A DNA stretch of 53,866 bases. Source: Bacteroidia bacterium. GTDB taxonomy: Bacteria > Bacteroidota > Bacteroidia > NS11-12g > UBA9320. Below are positions 1 to 8,566 of this stretch, piece after piece. The translations under genes were made by a program, and so were the position numbers. The notes below the pieces were generated by a model that saw only the letters and a list, made by a program, of their open reading frames with translations, did no database searches and was not told where the DNA came from. The stretch lies in assembly GCA_016779945.1 (NCBI GenBank), contig JADHMR010000006.1, positions 1 through 53,866 on the forward strand, written 5' to 3'. How positions within the stretch are numbered: the stretch's first letter is position 1; each line of letters begins with the position of its first letter.

Positions 1-1
1 A

Positions 2-793
2 TCACAATTTTGATGAGAACGGATTTTTCAATCCAGACATATCTGTAATATCCACTTTTACAGATCCAATGTAGATGTCAGCTTTAACTCGAATAGGGAC
101 CTTGTTTTCGTCTGCACTTACCCATATAGTCATGTCATCTTCATCTTTAAATACGCGGTCTACAACTAGTTGTGGACGTAACTTGAAACATTTTATTTTC
201 CCGAGGTCTGTTTTTATTGTCTCAATTCCTAAATACTTAAATTTTAGATTGTAAATCTCTTGGTCAAGATAGATATTGATCGGAAATGATTTTCCCGGTT
301 TTGTATTTGCAAAATCCATTGTCCTTGCATAAAATATACCGCTTACAATATCTTGCAGATATGCAGGCATAGCCATGTTTTTCTTTTTACCTATAAGTTT
401 CTTTTTAGTATGGTTATAATAGACAAGGTCCTCATCTCTATAATTGTCTTCTCTAACATTTTTATAATACTTTAATGGGGCTAAGCTGGCACTATCCATA
501 TAAGTTTCGAAATGATCCCTAACTTTATATGCCCAATCAAATGATCGATATGTTTTACCGTAGGCCTTAATATTATAGGTAGTTCTACCATTCACTTTTT
601 TGGGTTTGTCGCCTACTTTAATATCAATAGATGCAGCGTTGATCCAACCGTAATGAACACGATATTTAAGATGCTCGCCAAATGTAAAAGCTTGATTGGA
701 ATGATTTCTGAGATTTTCATTAATCTGATGATCAATTTTGAAGCCGCTTCCTAATATGAAGACCGTTAAATAAGTAAAAAGTAATCTAATCAT
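2..793 (-). CDS. DUF3108 domain-containing exported protein
   Basis: This is a 263-residue protein with a hydrophobic N-terminus (about residues 1-18) suggesting export. The body fits the DUF3108 family of periplasmic beta-rich proteins: an early FGEHLKYRVHYGWINAA segment, a central DIVSGIFYARTMDF segment, and a C-terminal TIWVSADENKVPIRVKA segment. These match the family pattern of 'build a path, convert, compare the derivative'. The molecular function of DUF3108 proteins is not established. The stop codon is at the very left edge of the window (bases 2-4), so the gene is complete but nothing can be said about what follows it. It is divergent from the outer-membrane protein gene at 891. Confidence 0.75.
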   Translation of the reverse strand: MIRLLFTYLTVFILGSGFKIDHQINENLRNHSNQAFTFGEHLKYRVHYGWINAASIDIKVGDKPKKVNGRTTYNIKAYGKTYRSFDWAYKVRDHFETYMDSASLAPLKYYKNVREDNYRDEDLVYYNHTKKKLIGKKKNMAMPAYLQDIVSGIFYARTMDFANTKPGKSFPINIYLDQEIYNLKFKYLGIETIKTDLGKIKCFKLRPQLVVDRVFKDEDDMTIWVSADENKVPIRVKADIYIGSVKVDITDMSGLKNPFSSKL

Positions 794-890
794 AATTGTA
801 GTAGTGTAATCAAATATTATGCCTGTTAATTAATACTATTGAAAAACCACTGCAAAGTTGCTTATTTGTATCATTAAAACGCATATCTCA

Positions 891-2015
891 ATGATTTTAA
901 AGCAATATTCATTTCTCTTATTCTTATCTTTCATGTTCAATAATGTTTACAGTCAATATGAAAATTCTTTTTTTGATAATGATAAATATGAGAAAGTAAT
1001 TGACTCTTCGCATATTCAGTTTCATTTTGATAACATGAGTTATTTTAGAAATGCGGAGTACCTTTCTTTAGTAGATAAAGGGTCTTCATATGTGGGGTTT
1101 AATCTACTGCCATATATGCAATACTCTTTTAATGATAAGGCTCAAATTTATGGTGGATTTTTAGTTCGTTATGATTTTGGTAATCCAGAAATAAAGACGA
1201 TTGAACCGTATTTTAAATTTACGTATGAGGATGTATTGAAACACAATGTCACTTTTGGAAATCTGGACGGAACCTTACAACACAAGATGATTGAGCCAAT
1301 GTATGACTACGAAAAGGTAATAACTGATCGTTTTGAACAAGGGGTTCAAATCACGAAACCTGGTGACCGATTAACTTATGATTTATGGATTGATTGGCAC
1401 GATATGATTTATTATGATGATCCAAAGAATGAAACATTTGTGGCTGGGTACAATGTTTTCCTAAACCCAATAAATAACGAAAAACATAAATTGTCACTTA
1501 ATGCCCAAGGAATCACTGTTCATAGTGCGGGAGAAATTGATAAAAATAGTTCGCCCAATGCGGTAGAGTATAATTTTGCAAATGGTCTTGAGTACAGTGT
1601 TTTTTTAAATAAAAATACATCTTTATACATGAGTGGTCATGTAATTTATTATGAGGATAGAAGTGACACAAAAGTCAATGGTTTTTATGATGGGGTTGGA
1701 CATCTAGGAGTAATCAGATTGAATCATAAAGGGTATCAATTTGTAGCTAATTATTTTGATGGTTATCAATTCCAAGCTCCCTGGGGCGAACAATTGTACC
1801 ATTCATTAGGTAACAAAAATTGGCCAGTTTCTAATGATTACAGAAAAATGATTGGTTTACGTGTTGGGTATGAAGTTGAAATTGGTAAAAATCTAGTTTT
1901 CCTGAACCGATTAGGGTTTAATTATAATGTTCACCCTAATAAAATAGATGTAACGATGGAAAACTATCTACGTTGGCATTTTGTCACACCAAAGAAAAAG
2001 GTAAAATTAATGTAA
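891..2015 (+). CDS. outer-membrane beta-barrel-like exported protein
   Basis: The frame is open from a TTG at 858, but the ATG at 891 is chosen because it places a standard signal peptide (MILKQYSFLLFLSF..., ending near VYSQ, about 22 residues) at the N-terminus. The mature part, about 350 residues, alternates short amphipathic strands rich in Tyr, Phe and Asn (for example QIYGGFLVRYDFG and KGYQFVANYFDGYQF). That pattern suggests an outer-membrane barrel of the phospholipase A1 or capsule-assembly-like kind. No catalytic motif is obvious to me, so no activity is assigned. It ends four bases before the stop of the small lipoprotein gene on the other strand. Confidence 0.65.
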   Translation: MILKQYSFLLFLSFMFNNVYSQYENSFFDNDKYEKVIDSSHIQFHFDNMSYFRNAEYLSLVDKGSSYVGFNLLPYMQYSFNDKAQIYGGFLVRYDFGNPEIKTIEPYFKFTYEDVLKHNVTFGNLDGTLQHKMIEPMYDYEKVITDRFEQGVQITKPGDRLTYDLWIDWHDMIYYDDPKNETFVAGYNVFLNPINNEKHKLSLNAQGITVHSAGEIDKNSSPNAVEYNFANGLEYSVFLNKNTSLYMSGHVIYYEDRSDTKVNGFYDGVGHLGVIRLNHKGYQFVANYFDGYQFQAPWGEQLYHSLGNKNWPVSNDYRKMIGLRVGYEVEIGKNLVFLNRLGFNYNVHPNKIDVTMENYLRWHFVTPKKKVKLM

Positions 2016-2019
2016 TACA

Positions 2020-2145
2020 CTAACCATTAGGGCAGTCACAGTTCTTGGCAGGGCCTTTGTATTTGTATCGTTTCTTTACCTTGCAACTATCCATTAATAG
2101 AATTAAACTTAGTGAAAGAAAAATAATGGTAATAATCTTTTTCAT
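2020..2145 (-). CDS. small lipoprotein, 41 residues
   Basis: This short gene reads from ATG at 2145 to TAG at 2020. The product starts MKKIITIIFLSLSLILL and continues to MDSCKVKKRYKYKGPAKNCDCPNG. It has a Lys-Lys N-terminus, a hydrophobic core and a Ser-Cys at residues 20-21 that reads as a lipobox, leaving a basic mature peptide of 21 residues ending in a CDCP motif. A TAnnTTTG-type promoter element lies just upstream on the same strand (2157-2164). Codon structure, lipobox and promoter together make a real gene likely. Its role is unknown; similar tiny basic lipoproteins with Cys-x-Cys-Pro tails are, to my recollection, scattered in Flavobacteriales. Confidence 0.7.
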   Translation of the reverse strand: MKKIITIIFLSLSLILLMDSCKVKKRYKYKGPAKNCDCPNG

Positions 2146-2156
2146 ATTTAATATTA

Positions 2157-2164
2157 CAAACATA
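2157..2164 (-). promoter_or_regulatory. candidate -7 element, TATGTTTG
   Basis: Read on the minus strand, this octamer matches the Bacteroidota sigma-ABfr -7 consensus TAnnTTTG, 11 bases upstream of the ATG of the 41-residue lipoprotein gene. No convincing -33 TTG is visible. Confidence 0.4.
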
Positions 2165-2188
2165 AAGTGTTAGTTGGGTATGAGATAG

Positions 2189-2196
2189 TAAATTTG
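2189..2196 (+). promoter_or_regulatory. candidate -7 element, TAAATTTG
   Basis: This matches TAnnTTTG and lies 10 bases before the ATG of the DUF368 gene. It would give a very short leader, so it is only a weak candidate for the promoter of the DUF368-aroE run. Confidence 0.3.
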
Positions 2197-2206
2197 TTGA
2201 GAATTC

Positions 2207-3160
2207 ATGAAAGAGGCATTAAAACTTATATTAAAAGGAGCTACTATGGGGGTTGCAGAGGTGATTCCGGGTGTTTCAGGTGGAACATTGGCTTTTATAA
2301 CAGGGATTTATGAGCGACTATTAAGTGCGATTAATGCTATTAATTTTAAGTTAATTAGCGTTTTCAAAAATGAGGGTTTAAAAGGAGTTTGGTCTCAAAT
2401 AGACGGTAATTTTTTGTTAAAAATATTATTTGGGATGGCCATAGGATTTATAGTTGGACTTAAAATTATAGTAGATTTATTAGAGTCTCACCCGATACAT
2501 ATTTGGAGTTTTTTCTTTGGTTTAATTATCGCCTCTATTCCCTTGATTACAAAACAGGTCAAACGATGGGGACTTACAGAAATTCTAATTTTTATTTTGG
2601 GTTTTGGGCTTGTTTATTGGATTACTATTACCAGTCCTTCAACTGGAAGTAATCATCTAGCTATGGTTTTTTTATCAGGGATATTGGGTATTTCAGCACT
2701 CATGCTGCCTGGATTATCAGGAAGTTTTGTATTATTACTTCTAGGTATGTATACAATTATAATGCCTGCTATTAAAGATTTTATTTCAAACCCGTTCGGT
2801 CCTGAACTTCAGATAGTTGTGGTTTTTGGGCTAGGTATGTTAATTGGACTATTTACGTTTTCAAGATTATTGGGTTATACTTTTGATAAGTATCCTAATC
2901 AGACACTAGCATTACTAGGGGGTTTTCTTGTTGGGTCGTTAAATAAAGTATGGCCTTGGCAACACGTTACATCCACCAGGATTAACAGTAAGGGAGAGCA
3001 AGTTGTAAAATTTAGTGAAAGTATTCTTCCTTCCACTTTTTCTGATTTGGAAGAAAATCCCTTGTATGGTACAGATCCTCACATTTTATCATGCGTTATA
3101 CTTATGGCGGTTGCAGTAGTTCTTATTCTTAGTTTAGATAGATTTAGTTCCAAAAAATGA
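2207..3160 (+). CDS. DUF368 family polyprenyl-phosphate transporter
   Basis: This 317-residue integral membrane protein of the DUF368 family carries the family's two related glycine-proline motifs: EVIPGVSGGT at residues 18-27 and MLPGLSGS at 166-173. These mark an internally duplicated fold with re-entrant segments. DUF368 members have been shown to be undecaprenyl-phosphate translocases (PopT type), returning the lipid carrier used for peptidoglycan and surface polysaccharide synthesis to the cytoplasmic face. Roughly eight hydrophobic segments are visible and the length is typical. The stop codon overlaps the aroE start by four bases (ATGA), so the two genes are probably translationally coupled. 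The assignment to the family is firm; transport direction and exact substrate here are inferred from the family. Confidence 0.88.
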   Translation: MKEALKLILKGATMGVAEVIPGVSGGTLAFITGIYERLLSAINAINFKLISVFKNEGLKGVWSQIDGNFLLKILFGMAIGFIVGLKIIVDLLESHPIHIWSFFFGLIIASIPLITKQVKRWGLTEILIFILGFGLVYWITITSPSTGSNHLAMVFLSGILGISALMLPGLSGSFVLLLLGMYTIIMPAIKDFISNPFGPELQIVVVFGLGMLIGLFTFSRLLGYTFDKYPNQTLALLGGFLVGSLNKVWPWQHVTSTRINSKGEQVVKFSESILPSTFSDLEENPLYGTDPHILSCVILMAVAVVLILSLDRFSSKK

Positions 3161-3882
3161 GGAATTATGGTGTTATAGGAAAAAGCTTAGTTCATTCTTT
3201 TTCTCCTCAATATTTTAAGGATAAATTTAATGCATTGTCCATCGATGATTGTTCCTATGAAGCCTTTGAACTATTTTCAATTGACCAAATTGAGGAATTA
3301 ATTCGCAATAAAGATTTAGACGGATTTAACGTAACAATACCCTACAAACAATCAATTATTAAGTATTTAGATGTGATGAGTCCTATTGCTTGTGAAATAA
3401 ATTCGGTGAATACTGTGACGGTTAAAAATGGGTTGTTGTGTGGTGACAATACAGATTATAAGGGTTTCGAAAGTTCGCTCTTAAGGCATATTCAATCTCA
3501 TCATAAGAGAGCATTGATTTTCGGAACGGGTGGCTCTAGCAGAACAATTTCATATGTCTTAAAGACGCTGGGTATTGAGTGCACTCGTGTATCTCAATCC
3601 AATGACGATTTATTAAATTATAATCAGTTGAATCCAAAAATAATCCAAAGCCATCAATTGCTCGTTAATACGACCCCATTGGGGACATTCCCAGAGGTAG
3701 ATGATTGCGTAGACATCCCATATTCATCAATTACGGATAATCATCTTTGCTATGATCTTGTATACAATCCGAAGGAGAGTTTATTTTTAGCAAACTCTAA
3801 ATCGAATGGAGCAACTATTGTCAATGGACTTGAGATGTTAGCAATACAAGCGGATAAATCATGGGAGATATGGAATAGTTGA
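3157..3882 (+). CDS. aroE: shikimate dehydrogenase
   Basis: Reduces 3-dehydroshikimate to shikimate with NADPH in aromatic amino-acid synthesis. The protein is 241 residues, somewhat shorter than the about 270 of E. coli AroE. Visible hallmarks are the substrate-binding SFSP at 14-17, NVTIPYK with the catalytic lysine at 64, GDNTD with the paired aspartate at 100, and the dinucleotide-binding GTGGSSR at 124-130. There is also a late TTPLG. The start overlaps the DUF368 stop by four bases, which suggests one transcript with that gene and perhaps with the lipoprotein gene 28 bases downstream. Confidence 0.92.
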   Translation: MRNYGVIGKSLVHSFSPQYFKDKFNALSIDDCSYEAFELFSIDQIEELIRNKDLDGFNVTIPYKQSIIKYLDVMSPIACEINSVNTVTVKNGLLCGDNTDYKGFESSLLRHIQSHHKRALIFGTGGSSRTISYVLKTLGIECTRVSQSNDDLLNYNQLNPKIIQSHQLLVNTTPLGTFPEVDDCVDIPYSSITDNHLCYDLVYNPKESLFLANSKSNGATIVNGLEMLAIQADKSWEIWNS

Positions 3883-3910
3883 AATTTTAGTATCTTGCAC
3901 GCTAATAATC

Positions 3911-4495
3911 ATGAAAAAAATTAGCATAATCTTTTTTTTAGGTCTTTTAATACCAATTGTTCAAAGTTGTAAAAAACCACCTTTGCCTGTGATAGAGGAA
4001 AATCAAAATTCTACAGATACATCGGGTAATAGTGGGGGAAATAGTGGTAATAATGGAGAGGATGTTAAAGTTAGTCCATTTGTAGGTGATTGGGATTATA
4101 CTAAAATTGATCTAACAAACGGAATATTATCGTTCATGGCTCAAGAAGCAGGTACATTTACCGGGAAAGGTATAGACATTAATGGAAGTGTATCATTTAG
4201 CGAAAATCCTAATCGATTTACTACAGATGTAAGTTTTACTGCTGATGTAGCGGTAGTAGCTGGTGGACAACAACAAAACCAAGAAATACCTGTAGATAGA
4301 GTACAGACTCAGGGGACATGGACAGAAAATAATGGTAAAATATCATTGGTAGATGATGATGGTACTAAAATTCAAGTTATTTCAAATACAAATACTCAAA
4401 TTGTATTTTCAGGTAATTTTACTGAAAAAGTAGAATTCAACCAATTTGTCACATTGGATGCTAATTCTGATGTAATATTCACGATTGAAAAGTAA
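3911..4495 (+). CDS. lipoprotein, lipocalin-like
   Basis: This 194-residue protein has a clear lipoprotein signal (MKKISIIFFLGLLIPIVQSC, Cys20). It is followed by a low-complexity linker rich in Ser, Gly and Asn (about residues 33-50). The rest, starting SPFVGDWDYTKIDL, has the W-x-Y opening and alternating strands of lipocalin-like domains common in Bacteroidota lipoproteins. It is predicted to sit in the outer or inner membrane facing the periplasm or the surface. The ligand is unknown. It is the last gene of the plus-strand run that begins at 2207 and ends seven bases before the bshA stop on the other strand. Confidence 0.65.
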   Translation: MKKISIIFFLGLLIPIVQSCKKPPLPVIEENQNSTDTSGNSGGNSGNNGEDVKVSPFVGDWDYTKIDLTNGILSFMAQEAGTFTGKGIDINGSVSFSENPNRFTTDVSFTADVAVVAGGQQQNQEIPVDRVQTQGTWTENNGKISLVDDDGTKIQVISNTNTQIVFSGNFTEKVEFNQFVTLDANSDVIFTIEK

Positions 4496-4502
4496 ACCTT
4501 TT

Positions 4503-5609
4503 TTATTGGTATAGTCTCTCGTAAATGGGGAGAATTGTGTCTAATTTGTACTTAAGTGAGTGCATTTTTGCAAGTGACTTGAATTGTGCTAAATTTTCTT
4601 CTTTTAAGATATGAAGTGCATCTTTAGCCATTTTAGTGGTATCCCCAACATCACTGGTAAACCCTGTCACGCCGTCAATATTCACTTCTTTAAGACCCCC
4701 GGTATTGGTACTAATTACAGGCACTTCACAAGCCATTGCTTCTAAGGCTGCAAGCCCAAAACTTTCAGTTTCTGAAGGGATAATAAAAAGATCTGCAATA
4801 CTCAATATTTCTTCAACAGCTTCTTGTTTACCCAAAAAAGTAATGTCTTTACACATGTCGCAGGACATGCATTCTTTTTCTAGCATATTCCGCTCAGGGC
4901 CATCTCCTATAAAAAGCATTTTTGCAGGAATTTCTTTTGCTATTTTCCGGAAAACCTCAAGAACATCGAACACTCGTTTAACTTTCCTGAAATTAGAAGT
5001 ATGAATAATAACTTTTTCGTTATTTGGAGCGATCATTTTTTTGAAATGGTCTTTAGGTTGTTTATTAAATCTTTGAAAATCAATAAAATTAGGAACAACG
5101 TTTATTTCACCGTCATAATTAAAATATTTGTGAGTTTCATTCTTAAGACTATTTGAGACAGCAGTAACCACGTCACTTTCAAACAAAGAATGACTAACAA
5201 CAGGCTCAAAGCTTTTATCTTTTCCAACAAGCGTTATATCTGTTCCGTGAAGTGTAGTAACTATTTTAATTTTTATACCCATTTTTTTGAGAATATTCTT
5301 CGCCATCGCTGCAGCCGCAGCATGAGGTATAGCGTAATGTACATGAAGTACATCTAAATTATGATTTTTCACAACATCAACAATTTTGCTTGTAAGAACA
5401 GTTTCGTAAGGAGGGAATTTAAAAAGGGGATAATTATTAAAGCGTACTTCATGAAAAAATATATTTTCATTAAATGTATCCAGTCTGACAGGCTGATTAT
5501 ATGATATAAAGTGAATGGTATGACCTTTTACCGCCAGTGCTTTTCCTAATTCTGTTGCAATAACCCCACTTCCTCCATAGGTGGGATAACATAGTATTCC
5601 AATATTCAT
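4503..5609 (-). CDS. bshA: N-acetyl-alpha-D-glucosaminyl L-malate synthase
   Basis: A family 4 glycosyltransferase that joins GlcNAc from UDP-GlcNAc to L-malate, the first step of bacillithiol synthesis. The ATG at 5609 (MNIGILCYPTYGGSG) matches the usual BshA N-terminus; the frame extends three codons further to a GTG but the family alignment favours 5609. Landmarks are GGSGVIATELG near residue 13, LHVHYAIPHAAA near 95, and the donor-site motif SETESFGLAALEAMA with the E-x7-E pair near 280. At 368 residues it is full length. bshB and bshC are not in the window, as is common since they are often scattered. Confidence 0.92.
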   Translation of the reverse strand: MNIGILCYPTYGGSGVIATELGKALAVKGHTIHFISYNQPVRLDTFNENIFFHEVRFNNYPLFKFPPYETVLTSKIVDVVKNHNLDVLHVHYAIPHAAAAAMAKNILKKMGIKIKIVTTLHGTDITLVGKDKSFEPVVSHSLFESDVVTAVSNSLKNETHKYFNYDGEINVVPNFIDFQRFNKQPKDHFKKMIAPNNEKVIIHTSNFRKVKRVFDVLEVFRKIAKEIPAKMLFIGDGPERNMLEKECMSCDMCKDITFLGKQEAVEEILSIADLFIIPSETESFGLAALEAMACEVPVISTNTGGLKEVNIDGVTGFTSDVGDTTKMAKDALHILKEENLAQFKSLAKMHSLKYKLDTILPIYERLYQ

Positions 5610-5671
5610 TTTTAGCACTGCAAAGATGCATTAAATCTAACTAAATTTACTGCACTTTACTAGCGTATAGT

Positions 5672-8329
5672 CTAAAGTAGATTGGGACTTAGCCATTTTT
5701 TAGCATAATCGTAGGGTACGTTTTTGCGTTTTGCATACTCGACTAGTTGGTCATCACCTATTTTACCAACTGCAAAATATTTACTTTCAGGGTGCGAAAA
5801 ATAAAATCCAGATACAGCTGCTGTTGGATACATTGCGAAGCTCTCGGTTAGACTAATGCCTGTTCTATTTTCAATATCAAGCAGATCCCATAGTTTTTGC
5901 TTTTCAGTATGATCCGGACATGCGGGGTATCCTGGAGCTGGTCGAATACCACTGTATTTCTCTCTAATGAGTAGTTCATTATTCAATGATTCATCAGATG
6001 AGTAACCCCACATTTTCTTTCGTACGTATTCATGCAAGTATTCTGCAAATGCCTCAGCAAGTCTGTCAGCAATTGCTTTTACAAGTATTGAATTGTAATC
6101 ATCATGATCTTTTTCGTATTGTTCGATAATACGTTCGATCCCAATTCCAGTGGTTACTGCAAAAGCTCCGATGTAATCTTTTTTACCTGTCTCTTTGGGT
6201 GCAACGTAGTCTGCTAATGATAAATTTGAGATATTATTTCCCATTTTTCTTTGTTGCCGTAAAAAATTAAATGTTACGTGTTCATCGGGTAGAATAATGT
6301 CTCCGTTATCTTCATATGCTTCAAAAATTCCAACAATACCATTTGCTTTAAGCAATTTTTTGGAGATTAATTGATCAAGCATTAATTGTGCATCTTTAAA
6401 TAATTTTTTTGCTTCTTCTCCTACATATACATCCTCAAAAATATTAGGGTATTTACCCTTCAGTTCCCAAGTTGAAAAGAATGGTGTCCAATCAATATAT
6501 TCCTTAAGTACAGATAAATCAAAATCTTCAAGCAGTTCAACTCCGGTCTTTCTAGGTTTTGGTGGGGTATAGCTATCCCAATTTAGCGTCAATTTATTCG
6601 TTAAACATTCCTTGAAAGGCAGAATGTTTTTTTCAGATTGTCTGGCTGCATGTTGAATAGCCAGTTGACTATATTCTGACTTTATTTGTGCAGTAAAATT
6701 TTTATGTGTTTTTTCTCCGATAAGTTGACCTGCTACAGGAACGGATCGAGATGCATCTAATACATGGATTACTGGACCAGAATATTTTGGAGCGACTTTA
6801 ACTGCAGTGTGCATTCGAGAAGTTGTTGCACCGCCAATAAGAATTGGTATTTTGAGTGATCTTCTTTCCATCTCACTGGCTATATTGACCATTTCCTCTA
6901 AACTAGGAGTTATTAGTCCGCTAAGCCCAATCACATCTACATTGTGCTCAATTGCAGCGTCTATAATGGTATTGGTTGGAACCATAACGCCTAAATCAAT
7001 TATTTTATAATTATTACATGCCAATACAACTCCTACGATATTTTTACCAATATCGTGAACATCTCCTTTTACGGTTGCTAGTAGTATTTTACCTTGTGTG
7101 TTTCCCTCACTTTTCTCTGCCTCGAGGTAGGGTTGTAAATATGCTACTGATTTTTTCATAACACGAGCACTTTTAACAACCTGTGGTAAAAACATTTTTC
7201 CGCTCCCAAAGAGATCTCCAACTACACTCATGCCAGCCATGAGAGGTCCTTCTATCACCTCTATAGGTTTGTTTAGTTGCTGTCTTACTTCTTCGGTATC
7301 ATCTTCGATATATTCTGTAATTCCTTTTATTAGAGAGTGTTTTAATCGTTCATAAACATTTTCGTCTCTCCAACTTAAGTCTTGTACGATTTTTTTCCCA
7401 TCACCCTTGACCACCTCTGCTAGGGCAATTAAGTTTTCGGTTGCGTCTTCATGTCTGTTTAGAAGAACATCTTCAACTGCTTCAAGAATATTTTTAGGGA
7501 GCTCTTCATATACTTCAATCATACCTGCGTTGACAATACCCATATCCAAACCAGCTTTGATCGCATGATATAAAAATGCCGAATGCATAGCTTCTCGAAT
7601 AATGTTATTCCCTCTAAAACTAAACGATATATTACTTATTCCCCCACTAACTTTTGCAAAAGGTAAATTTTCTTTAATCCAACGTGTTGCCTCTATGAAA
7701 TCAACCGCATAGTTATTATGTTCTTCAATTCCTGTGGCAACAGTTAAAATATTGGGATCAAATATGATGTCTTGAGGAGGAAATTGTACTTCATTGACAA
7801 GAATTTCATAGCTCCGTTTACAAATAGCAATACGTTTTTCTAATGTGTCAGCTTGTCCTTTTTCATCGAATGCCATTACAACAGTTGCTGCCCCAAACCA
7901 TTTAATTTTTTTAGCTCTTTTGATGAATTCCTTTTCTCCATCTTTAAGGCTTATAGAGTTAACAATCCCTTTGCCTTGTATTACTTTAAGACCAGCTTCT
8001 ATTATATCCCATTTACTGGAGTCAATCATAACAGGAACACGAGAAATATCAGGTTCTGCAGCAATAAGGTTCAAAAATTTTACCATTGCTGATTTTCCAT
8101 CAAGCATTCCTTCGTCCATGTTCACATCGATAATTTGAGCTCCATTCTCGACTTGTTGACGGGCAACATCTACAGCTTCGTCATATTGGTCATTTAAAAT
8201 TAGGCGAGCAAATTTTTTGGAACCTGTAATATTGGTTCGTTCACCAATATTCATAAAATTGATGTTCGGCGACTTAACCAATGGTTCGAGGCCACTTAAA
8301 CGTAGGTAATTTTCTAATTGTCTTGTCAT
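5672..8329 (-). CDS. metH: cobalamin-dependent methionine synthase, C-terminal part (no homocysteine domain)
   Basis: This 885-residue protein carries three of the four MetH modules. A methyltetrahydrofolate (pterin-binding) domain occupies about residues 20-300 ([11 protein letters not shown] at 26-36). A B12-binding cap and Rossmann domain spans about 330-550, with GDVHDIGKN holding the cobalt-ligand His425. The SAM-dependent reactivation domain spans about 580-885, with [12 protein letters not shown] at 796-807. The N-terminal homocysteine/zinc module of the 1227-residue E. coli enzyme is absent and must be a separate protein, an arrangement known in Bacteroidota. The ATG at 8329 is chosen: the open frame continues upstream to 8368, but that stretch is the riboswitch linker. 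A SAM-I riboswitch precedes it. Confidence 0.93.
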   Translation of the reverse strand: MTRQLENYLRLSGLEPLVKSPNINFMNIGERTNITGSKKFARLILNDQYDEAVDVARQQVENGAQIIDVNMDEGMLDGKSAMVKFLNLIAAEPDISRVPVMIDSSKWDIIEAGLKVIQGKGIVNSISLKDGEKEFIKRAKKIKWFGAATVVMAFDEKGQADTLEKRIAICKRSYEILVNEVQFPPQDIIFDPNILTVATGIEEHNNYAVDFIEATRWIKENLPFAKVSGGISNISFSFRGNNIIREAMHSAFLYHAIKAGLDMGIVNAGMIEVYEELPKNILEAVEDVLLNRHEDATENLIALAEVVKGDGKKIVQDLSWRDENVYERLKHSLIKGITEYIEDDTEEVRQQLNKPIEVIEGPLMAGMSVVGDLFGSGKMFLPQVVKSARVMKKSVAYLQPYLEAEKSEGNTQGKILLATVKGDVHDIGKNIVGVVLACNNYKIIDLGVMVPTNTIIDAAIEHNVDVIGLSGLITPSLEEMVNIASEMERRSLKIPILIGGATTSRMHTAVKVAPKYSGPVIHVLDASRSVPVAGQLIGEKTHKNFTAQIKSEYSQLAIQHAARQSEKNILPFKECLTNKLTLNWDSYTPPKPRKTGVELLEDFDLSVLKEYIDWTPFFSTWELKGKYPNIFEDVYVGEEAKKLFKDAQLMLDQLISKKLLKANGIVGIFEAYEDNGDIILPDEHVTFNFLRQQRKMGNNISNLSLADYVAPKETGKKDYIGAFAVTTGIGIERIIEQYEKDHDDYNSILVKAIADRLAEAFAEYLHEYVRKKMWGYSSDESLNNELLIREKYSGIRPAPGYPACPDHTEKQKLWDLLDIENRTGISLTESFAMYPTAAVSGFYFSHPESKYFAVGKIGDDQLVEYAKRKNVPYDYAKKWLSPNLL

Positions 8330-8367
8330 AATTATTAATGAGTGAGTACAACTAGGTTTATAGAACA

Positions 8368-8470
8368 CTTATCTTCTCCCCAATGTGGGATAGGATGTAG
8401 CACCTTGATATTCGAATACTCAGGTTGCCAAGACGTCTATGGGCCTAATCCCTCAGTCTTTCTTAATAAG
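8368..8470 (-). promoter_or_regulatory. SAM-I (S-box) riboswitch upstream of metH
   Basis: Read on the minus strand, this stretch has the S-box order of elements. P1 is closed by CTTATT at 8470 and GATAAG ending at 8368. AGAC pairs with GTCT in P2, the core has GAGGGA and GGCAACC, P3 is a hairpin with TATTCGAATA at its top, and then GGTGCTA and a P4 with CCC/GGG follow. It lies 38 bases before the metH ATG, where SAM-responsive control makes biological sense. No run of T follows it, so repression is more likely at translation initiation than by a Rho-independent terminator. Recognised by eye; a covariance-model search was not possible. Confidence 0.88.
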
Positions 8471-8513
8471 CACTGCAAATCAACGTAATTTATTTTAAAT
8501 TGATCTATTAAAT

Positions 8514-8540
8514 AAAAAAACCATTCGCAAAGGCGAATGG
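8514..8540 (-). terminator. Rho-independent terminator after the giant type B gene
   Basis: A perfect 8-bp stem (CCATTCGC/GCGAATGG, 8521-8540) with a 4-base loop is followed on the minus strand by seven Ts (8520-8514). It sits 27 bases past the stop of the 1931-residue protein gene. A T-run also follows on the plus strand (8541-8547), so it could work in both directions, though no plus-strand gene leads into it. It separates the sigma-factor operon from the metH riboswitch. Confidence 0.85.
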
Positions 8541-8566
8541 TTTTTTTAAGTGATATAAATTATTTA

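Noticed and set aside
2016-2206. Possible mobile-element scar or non-coding RNA between the outer-membrane protein and DUF368 genes
   Set aside because: The stretch is explained by the 41-residue lipoprotein gene and two promoter-like elements; no repeats or target duplications are visible.
8330-8368. Open frame extending metH 13 codons upstream
   Set aside because: It runs through the linker up to the closing stem of the SAM-I riboswitch; the family N-terminus starts at the ATG at 8329.
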